Shown here one piece after another: positions 1 to 5,666 of a DNA stretch of 8,993 bases. Under the pieces are notes generated by a model that was given only the letters and a program-made list of their open reading frames with translations, was not told where the DNA came from and did no database searches. Origin of the DNA: Caldisericales bacterium (GTDB lineage Bacteria > Caldisericota > Caldisericia > Caldisericales > Caldisericaceae); NCBI GenBank assembly GCA_015485995.1, contig WFSP01000043.1, positions 1 to 8,993 on the forward strand. The letters run 5' to 3'. Every line of letters starts with the position of its first letter. The stretch's first letter is position 1. Both the position numbers and the translations under genes were made by a program.

Positions 1-375
1 ATCAGGGTTATCAGATTCGTCATGGAGATGTTTGTTGTTAGTATTAGGTTTATTGTTGTTATCAGTTTTGGATTTGTCTCTATTGGAAGATTCACCTTTA
101 GACTTGTTCTCAGACTTAGATTTCTTTCTTCCTTTTGTACTTTTTGTACTTCCTTTTTGTTTTAACCTCTCGTTTCTGTTTGAAGTGTTTGAAGTTCTTT
201 TAGATGATTTAATGTTAATGACCTTTAACACAAAAGCAAGCATTCTGTTTACACCTTTTGCACTGTTATCAAATATACCTGTTACATACCTATCACCATC
301 ATACACTGCAATGTCTACTTTGTCTTTTGAGATGTCTATGCCTACTGATAGCATATTATCCTCCATTGACAACAT
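1..375 (-). CDS. IS110-family transposase (DEDD), N-terminal 125 residues, partial
   Basis: The reading frame is open from ATG at 375 down to position 1 and continues beyond the window, so only the N-terminus is visible. GGAGGG at 387-382, 6 nt before the ATG, supports this start. Residues 9-50 carry the family's first RuvC-like block: VGIDISKDKVDIAV (Asp14 is the first catalytic acid of the DEDD set), then a DG turn, an F-DN segment and an amphipathic helix ending near residue 53. In ordinary members the second acid, a Glu in an E-(A/P)-T-G motif, follows soon after. Here residues 55-125 are instead a hydrophilic low-complexity stretch dominated by Lys, Ser, Asn, Thr and Arg, including a repeated Ser-Thr-Lys triplet from a 9-bp tandem duplication at 133-150. 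The protein would cut and join DNA under guidance of a bridge RNA. Family assignment is firm from the N-terminus, but whether the whole protein is intact is unknown. Confidence 0.8.
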   Translation of the reverse strand, partial: MLSMEDNMLSVGIDISKDKVDIAVYDGDRYVTGIFDNSAKGVNRMLAFVLKVINIKSSKRTSNTSNRNERLKQKGSTKSTKGRKKSKSENKSKGESSNRDKSKTDNNNKPNTNNKHLHDESDNPD

Positions 376-446
376 TTCTATCCCTCCTATAATTAAATAG
401 ATTTGGTTGTGATATGGAATGTTTCCTTTGCCTATCATCGTAATAC

Positions 447-460
447 GGGCTTTAATGCCC
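447..460 (-). other. small GC hairpin between the candidate bridge RNA and the transposase start
   Basis: GGGC (447-450) and GCCC (457-460) form a 4-bp stem with a 6-nt loop, reading as a hairpin on either strand. It lies in the transposase leader, 72 nt before the start codon. It has no T-tract and is not a convincing terminator. It may be a 3' part of the structured RNA. Confidence 0.3.
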
Positions 461-489
461 AATGTACTTGTCCAGGTTTTAAGGGAACA

Positions 490-625
490 GGGAAAGTGGG
501 TTTAACATCCTGAACGGTTTCTAAGAACCAATGACAACATCAAACTTGCTCACTTTCCCCCATATCTCCAATCATACATACTAAGTATAACGAGAGATAT
601 GTTTCCACACAATCCATATACAACT
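490..625 (-). ncRNA. candidate IS110 bridge RNA (two stem-loops with internal loops)
   Basis: Read on the minus strand, the leader of the transposase gene folds into two adjacent nested hairpins. The first has an 8-bp stem, CATATCTC (601-594) with GAGATATG (568-561). It encloses a 5-nt and a 9-nt internal-loop side around a small ATAC/GTAT hairpin (588-578). Four bases later comes the second: a 9-bp stem GGGAAAGTG (559-551) with CACTTTCCC (498-490). It encloses a 21-nt and a 17-nt loop side around an inner GGTT/AACC hairpin (529-516). Two consecutive stem, internal-loop, terminal-hairpin units are the layout described for the target-binding and donor-binding loops of IS110 bridge RNAs. A promoter ends about 7 nt before 625. 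The guides are not proven, since the other end of the element and the insertion target are outside the window. The 5' and 3' ends given are approximate. Confidence 0.45.
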
Positions 626-631
626 GAGAGT

Positions 632-660
632 ATTATATACGATGACCTCTCCCCTGTCAC
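632..660 (-). promoter_or_regulatory. sigma70-type promoter for the IS110 leader RNA and transposase
   Basis: On the minus strand, GTGACA (660-655, five of six matches to the -35 consensus) is followed after exactly 17 bp by TATAAT (637-632, a perfect -10). Transcription would start near 625, just before the two stem-loops. In IS110 elements the promoter for the bridge RNA is often completed at the circular junction. Here both boxes are present in the linear copy, so either the element extends past 660 or the flank happens to supply the -35. Confidence 0.55.
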
Positions 661-705
661 ACTGAATGCAGCGAAGAATCTCTGAATAAACAACCTCTCC
701 CCAGT
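645..705. repeat. 13-bp direct repeat pair, 48 bp apart
   Basis: ACCTCTCCCCTGT at 645-657 and ACCTCTCCCCAGT at 693-705 differ at one base. The first copy lies in the spacer of the IS110 promoter and overlaps its -35 box. The second lies between that promoter and the end of the DUF2892 gene. They may mark the element boundary, a regulator site, or a remnant of an earlier insertion. Confidence 0.5.
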
Positions 706-767
706 TATGCAAAGCAAAGAGCCCACTCCTCAACAATAAACAATATTAAAATTACGCAGGCGAAAAT

Positions 768-1076
768 TTACATCTTTGAGATTCTGGATTTATTTGTATT
801 TATATGGAGAACTTTATAAAAAGGACAAAATCCGTTTGCACCGGTAAATATCAATATAAATCCCAAAGTCCACCCCAAAACCCTATATAGATCAGGGTGA
901 GTAGAAACGATAGATGCAAAAATATACTTAAAAGTACCCTGCCGATAATAAGCAGATTGAAAAAGCTCTGCTATAATGTTGACTTCTGATCCAAACCACA
1001 ATAGCAAAGCACCCACCACAACTCTTATAATTCTTTCGATTGGATGTAAGTTAACAATTTCATCATCTTTAATCAT
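768..1076 (-). CDS. small DUF2892 (YgaP-like) inner-membrane protein
   Basis: A 102-residue protein whose start at 1076 is supported by AGGGAG at 1090-1085, 8 nt upstream. The N-terminal segment (residues 10-30: HPIERII then a hydrophobic helix) and the C-terminal segment (residues 66-92: a second hydrophobic helix, then a GxxGFCPFYKVLHI motif with Cys84) match the DUF2892 pattern. That family has two transmembrane helices with a conserved Gly-Phe-Cys-Pro-hydrophobic-Tyr turn. Family members are usually about 60-75 residues. This one is longer because residues 31-65 insert a partly aromatic, charged loop between the helices. The biochemical role of the family is not established, although in some proteins the domain is fused to rhodanese. 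The gene is convergent with nothing in view and its 3' end abuts the IS110 leader region. It points away from the citrate operon and is probably not functionally tied to it. Confidence 0.75.
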   Translation of the reverse strand: MIKDDEIVNLHPIERIIRVVVGALLLWFGSEVNIIAELFQSAYYRQGTFKYIFASIVSTHPDLYRVLGWTLGFILIFTGANGFCPFYKVLHINTNKSRISKM

Positions 1077-1090
1077 TGCTTTCGCTCCCT

Positions 1091-1716
1091 AATTTTGACA
1101 TTTTTACAACGTTACAACAATATAGGTAACCAACCAAATTTTGCATATACAGATTGTTATTACTACGTTTTCTTATGTATATCATAAGCAGGCTTCCTAA
1201 CCTAATTCCTTTTATTTCTTTAAATATTATAGGATAGTTGTATTCACGGCATTCTGTAAACAATAAAGAAACACTACTTGTTTTGTGCCATAAAAAGTAA
1301 TAGACTTGCACAAAATCATAGAGAACCCCATTAATTGCAACGTTAAAATAATCCATATAATTATCCATTTTTTTGCCACCATATTTTTTATATTTTACAC
1401 TTTTCAGGTATATTCACAAGCCGCTAAATTGCCTCGTATCGACTTTGGGAAATTCGGTACTATTGAAGTCCCCGGCAAATCCAAAGCAAAAAAAATATAC
1501 ACGGCAATAAAAACCTTTGGCAATAAAACGTGCTGTTCAAAAATAAGGAATTCTTTAAATGTAAACTTCAAAATAACAAAAAGAAGTATCATTTTACTGC
1601 AAATAGCTTGCTTTCAGTACCAAAATGTGTTTACATTCAACATAAATAGGTATATTGCCTTATTACTTCTACTTCTATTTTATTCATTATCTTTAAAATA
1701 TTTGCCAGGATAGTTT
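1091..1716. other. AT-rich intergenic stretch of about 630 bp with no supportable gene
   Basis: Short open frames on both strands (1306-1713 plus, 1069-1368 minus, 1404-1592 minus) have poor starts and low-complexity hydrophobic translations, and I do not accept them. The segment around 1420-1530 is less AT-rich than its surroundings and could be the decayed remnant of a gene. It contains an exact 10-bp direct repeat, GGCAATAAAA, at 1503-1512 and 1519-1528 (16-bp period). I see no tRNA, no convincing terminator hairpin with a T-run, and no CRISPR-like repeats here. Confidence 0.5.
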
Positions 1717-1756
1717 TTAGCTTGACACAAAAGTTTAAGCGTATATAATTAGCTTG
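1717..1756 (+). promoter_or_regulatory. candidate operator: 8-bp direct repeat bracketing the promoter
   Basis: TTAGCTTG occurs at 1717-1724 and again, identical, at 1749-1756. The first copy overlaps the -35 box and the second overlaps the last base of the -10 box and the expected start site. The 32-bp centre-to-centre distance is about three helical turns, so both lie on the same DNA face. This would suit repression or autoregulation by a dimeric HTH protein such as the one encoded immediately downstream. It is a pattern seen in the sequence; binding is inference. Confidence 0.4.
1722..1749 (+). promoter_or_regulatory. strong sigma70-type promoter of the citrate operon
   Basis: TTGACA at 1722-1727 and TATAAT at 1744-1749 are perfect consensus hexamers with 16-bp spacing. 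Transcription should begin around 1756, giving an untranslated leader of about 52 nt before the regulator gene. I found no other promoter of this quality ahead of or between the five genes, so this is probably the main promoter for the whole operon. Confidence 0.8.
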
Positions 1757-1807
1757 GTATTAAAAAAATTGTAAGGTCATAAAAAATTTTGTATAAGAGG
1801 CGATAGC

Positions 1808-2482
1808 ATGTTTTCAAAAACAGATGAAGAAATAATAGAAGCCCTAAAGCCGGTGGTAAAAGGAATTGCCTTACTTATTGGAAATGACTGTGAAGTTGTT
1901 TTGCATTCATTTAAAGATATGGAACGCTCAATTGTTGCAATCGAAAACGGAAAAGTTACCGGCAGAAAACTCGGCTCTTCACTTACAGATTCGGGCCTTG
2001 AAATTATAGAAGAAATAGTGAAGCAAGGGAAAGAAATCGTTGGACCCTACAGAGGGGTAGTACCCAACGGAAGGCCTCTCCGCTCTGTTACCGTACCAAT
2101 AAGAAACAAAAATGCAAGACTTATTGGAGCAATTTGTATGAATTTTGACATAAGTAAAATAACAAACATCAAAGAATTTATTGATAATATCACTACATTT
2201 CCACACGAAAAAATACTCGGTGCAAAAGTTGCAAAGAGCAGTTCCCTTTCCATAGATGAACTTATGAAACAAATTTTTAGAGAAGTTTTGCTATCCACCG
2301 GGGCAAAAGGAAACTTGCCACCTCACGAGCGAAACAGGCTCATAGTAAAAGAACTTTACAGAAGAAAATTCTTTCAGATAAAAGACTCTATAGATTTGGT
2401 GGCAAGCAAGTTAGGGATTTCACGCTTTACAATCTATAACTATATTAGAGAATTAAAGTTTGAAGAAAAGAATAGGGGGTAG
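1808..2482 (+). CDS. YheO/DauR-type transcriptional regulator (PAS-like sensor plus HTH)
   Basis: A 224-residue cytoplasmic DNA-binding protein. Residues 8-116 match the YheO-like PAS-type sensor domain: an N-terminal helix, GNDCEVVLHSF near 25-35, a G-x-x-L/T-D-x-G region at 56-63, and V-P-I-R-N-x-N-x-x-L-I-G-A-I-C-x-N-F-D at 96-114. Residues about 155-216 match the C-terminal HTH of the same family. This includes LPPHERNRLIVKELYRRKFF (170-189) and a helix-turn-helix at 196-215 (LVASKLGISRFTIYNYIREL). The start is supported by AAGAGG at 1795-1800, 7 nt upstream. The best-known member, DauR, represses D-arginine catabolism; the ligand here is unknown. The gene leads a tight operon, its stop lying 2 nt before the aconitase start, so it very probably controls its own operon. 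A TCA-cycle acid (citrate, isocitrate or 2-oxoglutarate) is a reasonable but untested ligand. Confidence 0.88.
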   Translation: MFSKTDEEIIEALKPVVKGIALLIGNDCEVVLHSFKDMERSIVAIENGKVTGRKLGSSLTDSGLEIIEEIVKQGKEIVGPYRGVVPNGRPLRSVTVPIRNKNARLIGAICMNFDISKITNIKEFIDNITTFPHEKILGAKVAKSSSLSIDELMKQIFREVLLSTGAKGNLPPHERNRLIVKELYRRKFFQIKDSIDLVASKLGISRFTIYNYIRELKFEEKNRG

Positions 2483-2484
2483 CT

Positions 2485-4443
2485 ATGGGGAAAAACATTA
2501 TTCAAAAAGTTATTGACGGCCATCTCATTGAAGGGAAGCCCATTCCTGGAGAAGAAGTGGGTATCCGCGTAGATCAAACTTTGACACAGGATGCAACAGG
2601 AACAGCGGCTTACCTTGAATTTGAGGCAATGGGATTTAAAGAAGTAAAAACAGAGGCTGTAAGTTTTGTAGACCACAACACTGTGCAAGTTGGATTCGAA
2701 AACGCTGATGATCATAACTATTTGAGGACTGTTGCAAAGAAATATGGAATCACCTTTTCACGTCCAGGAAATGGCATTTGCCATCAGGTTCAGCTCGAGA
2801 GATTTGCAAAACCAGGCAAAATATTGATAGGTTCCGATTCACACACACCTACGGCAGGAGGAATTGGTGAGCTTGCAGTAGGAGTTGGAGGATTGGACGT
2901 TGCTGTTGCTATGGGAGGAGGGCCGTATTATTTAACTTATCCGAAAGTTATTAAAATTGAACTTACGGGAAAGTTACGTCCCTGGGTTTCTGCAAAAGAC
3001 ATAGTACTCAAAGTGCTTTCGATTCTTCACACAAAAGGAAACGTAGGTTATGCAATTGAGTACAGCGGAGAAGGCCTAAAAACACTTACCGTTCCAGAAC
3101 GCGCAACAATCACAAATATGGGTGCGGAAACAGGAGTTACTACATCAATATTTCCGTCAGATGAGATGACTTATGATTTTATGAAAAAAGAAGGAAGAGA
3201 AAAAGATTGGATAGAATTAAAAGCAAACCCAGATGCAGAATATGATAGGGTAATAAAAATAAACCTATCTGATATTGAGCCAATGATCGCTTGTCCTGAT
3301 TCGCCCGGCAACGTAAAAACCGTAAGAGAAGTTGAAGGCATACATGTGGATCAAGTTGCAGTTGGAAGCTGTACAAACTCATCCTATAGAGACCTTATGA
3401 CCGTTGCGCACATTTTGAAAGGACAAGTAGCACATCCTGATATAGAGTTTGGCGTTGCACCGGGTTCAAAGCAAGTTATCGAAATGGTAGATGAAGGAAA
3501 GGGGCTTGAAACTCTTGTTAAAGCAGGTGCACGTATTTTTGAATCTGCTTGTGGTTTTTGCATAGGAAACAGTTTTGCACCGGGAACAAATGCCATATCA
3601 CTAAGGACAAACAACAGAAACTTTAAGGGAAGATGTGGTACTAAGAGCGCTCAGGTATATCTTGTTAGCCCCGAAACCGCAGCTGCTGCCGTAATTACAG
3701 GGCAAATTACAGACCCACGTAAATTAGAAAGTATGGGAATAAAGTATGAGGATGTAAGGCTTCCGGACAGGTTTATTTTGGATGATTCAATGTTTATATT
3801 CCCACTTCCTGCAGATGAAAGAAAACAGGTAGAAATCTTCCGTGGACCGAATATTAAACCGATTCCAAATAATGAGCCTCTTGCAGAATTCATAAAGGGA
3901 GTTATTACTATAAAAGTAGGGGATAAAACCACGACTGATCATATTATGCCTGCCGGTGCTTATTTAAAACTTCGCTCTAATGTGCCTAAGTATGCTACAC
4001 ATGTTTTTGAACCCATAGACCCTTCATTCCCTCAACGATCGCTAAATAACAAAGAAAAAGGCATTGCAAATATCATCGTAGGAGGAGAGAGTTATGGGCA
4101 GGGTTCATCCAGAGAGCACGCTGCTCTGTGCCCAATGTATCTCGGAGTAAAAGCAGTTATTGCGAAAACAATAGAGAGAATACACCAGGCAAATCTTGTA
4201 AACTTTGGCATTGTTCCGCTTTTATTCGAAAACTACGAGGATTATAATTCTATTGAGCAAGACGATGAAGTAGAAATCTCAAATGTAAGAAAAGCGATAG
4301 GCAATGGGGAAAAAGAGGTTATATTGAAAAATATCTCTAAAAATAAAGAAATTAAATTAAAACTGTTCCTTACTGATAGACAGAGAGAAATCATTCTTGA
4401 GGGAGGATTACTCCCCTATACAGCCAAAGGAGGTAGGTCTTAA
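2485..4443 (+). CDS. acn: aconitate hydratase (aconitase), mitochondrial-like 4Fe-4S type
   Basis: Catalyses the reversible citrate to isocitrate isomerisation through cis-aconitate in the cytoplasm. The 652-residue length fits the compact bacterial aconitase class, shorter than the roughly 890-residue AcnA or AcnB. The 4Fe-4S ligands are visible as Cys296 in VGSCTNSS and Cys356/Cys359 in ACGFCIGN. The substrate and dehydratase motifs include GSDSHTPTAGGIG (116-128), a glycine-rich VGGLDVAVAMGGGP (134-147), and in the swivelling C-terminal domain DHIMPAG (485-491) and GESYGQGSSREHAAL (534-548, active-site Ser/Arg region). LeuC-type isopropylmalate isomerase is excluded because both large and small domains are in one chain. 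The start has AGGGGG at 2474-2479, overlapping the end of the regulator gene, which implies translational coupling. The last base of the stop codon is the first base of the next gene (TAATG). Nothing is missing or broken. Confidence 0.95.
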   Translation: MGKNIIQKVIDGHLIEGKPIPGEEVGIRVDQTLTQDATGTAAYLEFEAMGFKEVKTEAVSFVDHNTVQVGFENADDHNYLRTVAKKYGITFSRPGNGICHQVQLERFAKPGKILIGSDSHTPTAGGIGELAVGVGGLDVAVAMGGGPYYLTYPKVIKIELTGKLRPWVSAKDIVLKVLSILHTKGNVGYAIEYSGEGLKTLTVPERATITNMGAETGVTTSIFPSDEMTYDFMKKEGREKDWIELKANPDAEYDRVIKINLSDIEPMIACPDSPGNVKTVREVEGIHVDQVAVGSCTNSSYRDLMTVAHILKGQVAHPDIEFGVAPGSKQVIEMVDEGKGLETLVKAGARIFESACGFCIGNSFAPGTNAISLRTNNRNFKGRCGTKSAQVYLVSPETAAAAVITGQITDPRKLESMGIKYEDVRLPDRFILDDSMFIFPLPADERKQVEIFRGPNIKPIPNNEPLAEFIKGVITIKVGDKTTTDHIMPAGAYLKLRSNVPKYATHVFEPIDPSFPQRSLNNKEKGIANIIVGGESYGQGSSREHAALCPMYLGVKAVIAKTIERIHQANLVNFGIVPLLFENYEDYNSIEQDDEVEISNVRKAIGNGEKEVILKNISKNKEIKLKLFLTDRQREIILEGGLLPYTAKGGRS

Positions 4444-5663
4444 TGAAAATTACAGTAGAAAATGGGAAGATGATTGTTCCCGACAATCCGACAATTCCGT
4501 ACATTATTGGCGACGGCATTGGAAGGGATATCACACCAGTTGCATTGAAAGTTTTTGACGCGGCAGTAGAAAAAGCTTATGGTGGCAAAAAAAAGGTAAA
4601 GTGGAAAAAAGTTCTCGCAGGCAAAGAGGCAATTCGGGAAAAAGGGGAACCTCTTCCCCAGGAAACAATCGACACATTGAGAGAATATATCGTATCAATA
4701 AAAGGTCCTTTAACAACACCGGTAGGCGGCGGTTACAGATCTCTGAACGTAACGCTTAGACAAGTTTTAGATTTATTTGTATGCTTAAGGCCAGTTAAAT
4801 ATTTGAAAGGCGTTCCTTCGCCTATGAAACATCCGGAACTTTTAGACATTGTAGTATTTAGAGAAAATACAGAAGATGTTTATGCCGGTATTGAATGGCC
4901 GTATGATTCGGCAGAAGCCGCAGAGATAAGAAATTTTCTTAAAAACAAGATGAATGTAAATCTAAGAGACGATGCCGGCATTGGAATAAAACCAATAAGC
5001 ATTTTCGGCTCAAGGCGAATTGGAAAAGCAGTAATTGATTATGCATTAAAGTACGGGAGAAAATCTGTTACTGTAGTGCATAAAGGAAATATTATGAAAT
5101 ATACGGAGGGGCTTTTCAAAAAAGTAATTTACGATCTTGCGGATACCCCGGGATACAAGGACAAATTAATTACAGAAGAAAGAGTAATGAAAGAATTTGA
5201 CGGTAAAGTTCCTGAAGGAAAGATAGTGCTAAAGAGTAGAATTGCGGATGCAATGTTCCAACAGCTCTTATTAAGGCCAAACGAGTATGATATGATCGTA
5301 ACACCGAACCTTGACGGCGATTATCTGTCAGATGCTGCAGCCGCACAAGTTGGAGGGTTAGGAATGGCACCCGGAGGAAATATCAACTTCGACACACACA
5401 TTGCTCTGTTCGAAGCAACTCACGGTACAGCACCGAAACATGCGGACAAAAATGAAATAAATCCAGGTTCAATCATACTTTCGGGTGGTGAAATGTTCCA
5501 ATACCTTGGTTGGAATAAAGTAAAATATATGATAACAGAAGCAATAGAAAAAACTATTGCAGAGAAATATGTTACATACGACCTTGCAAGGCAAATCGAG
5601 GGTGCAACAAAAGTTTCTACATCGGATTTTGGCGATAGAATAATCAAGAACTTGGAGGCATAA
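4443..5663 (+). CDS. icd: isocitrate dehydrogenase, NADP-type, homodimeric family
   Basis: Interconverts isocitrate and 2-oxoglutarate + CO2. In the reductive direction it is the carboxylating step. The 406 residues align with E. coli Icd without large gaps. The isocitrate site is intact: Ser100, Asn102, Arg106, Arg116 and Arg140 (E. coli 113, 115, 119, 129, 153), catalytic Tyr147 and Lys214, and metal ligands Asp293 and Asp297 in NLDGDYLSDA. Cofactor determinants point to NADP: Lys332, Tyr379 and Arg383 match E. coli Lys344, Tyr391 and Arg395. However, the Tyr345 equivalent is His333 and Val351 is Ile339. Ser100 is the residue that AceK phosphorylates in enteric bacteria. AAAGGAGG at 4426-4433, 9 nt before the ATG, is a near-perfect ribosome site. 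The gene overlaps acn by 1 nt and ends 3 nt before aclB. Confidence 0.95.
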   Translation: MKITVENGKMIVPDNPTIPYIIGDGIGRDITPVALKVFDAAVEKAYGGKKKVKWKKVLAGKEAIREKGEPLPQETIDTLREYIVSIKGPLTTPVGGGYRSLNVTLRQVLDLFVCLRPVKYLKGVPSPMKHPELLDIVVFRENTEDVYAGIEWPYDSAEAAEIRNFLKNKMNVNLRDDAGIGIKPISIFGSRRIGKAVIDYALKYGRKSVTVVHKGNIMKYTEGLFKKVIYDLADTPGYKDKLITEERVMKEFDGKVPEGKIVLKSRIADAMFQQLLLRPNEYDMIVTPNLDGDYLSDAAAAQVGGLGMAPGGNINFDTHIALFEATHGTAPKHADKNEINPGSIILSGGEMFQYLGWNKVKYMITEAIEKTIAEKYVTYDLARQIEGATKVSTSDFGDRIIKNLEA

Positions 5664-5666
5664 AGA

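Larger units (their letters stand above)
1..660 (-). mobile_element. IS110-family insertion sequence, 5' (left-end) part, truncated by the window edge
   Basis: The stretch holds the start of a DEDD-type transposase gene reading toward position 1 and the noncoding leader upstream of it. IS110-group elements carry their bridge RNA in exactly this upstream noncoding end. They lack classical terminal inverted repeats, so the outer boundary cannot be read from the sequence. I place it provisionally at the -35 box near 660, because everything downstream of it (promoter, stem-loops, ribosome site, gene) forms one transcription unit. The true end could lie anywhere between about 605 and 765, before the end of the DUF2892 gene. 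Confidence 0.65.

Noticed and set aside
32..400. Plus-strand open frame of 122 codons rich in Leu, Ser and Phe.
   Set aside because: It is the antisense of the IS110 transposase frame. The minus strand has the recognisable family motif and a good ribosome site, and the plus translation is just the complement of its Lys/Asn-rich codons.
589..660. Exact match between the proposed target-loop guide (593-589 side) and the DNA just outside the element.
   Set aside because: I looked on the minus strand between about 800 and 640 for TCGTT-like sequence and found only partial resemblances such as TTCGCT, so I claim no guide-target match.
1095..1126. Plus-strand promoter TTGACA at 1095-1100 with TATAGG at 1121-1126.
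   Set aside because: The spacing is 20 bp and no supported gene lies downstream within a normal leader distance.
1069..1368. Minus-strand open frame of 99 codons overlapping the start of the DUF2892 gene by 8 nt.
   Set aside because: Only a weak GGTGG precedes its ATG, the translation shows no domain or motif, and its composition looks like AT-rich noncoding DNA. The overlap alone is not enough, though a small upstream partner gene cannot be fully excluded.
1404..1592. Minus-strand open frame of 62 codons.
   Set aside because: No ribosome site, and it overlaps other equally unsupported frames. At most it is a gene relic.
1306..1713. Plus-strand open frame of 135 codons with a hydrophobic N-terminus and a poly-Leu stretch.
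   Set aside because: It needs a TTG start with no ribosome site, has no recognisable domain, and its hydrophobic runs come from T-rich DNA.
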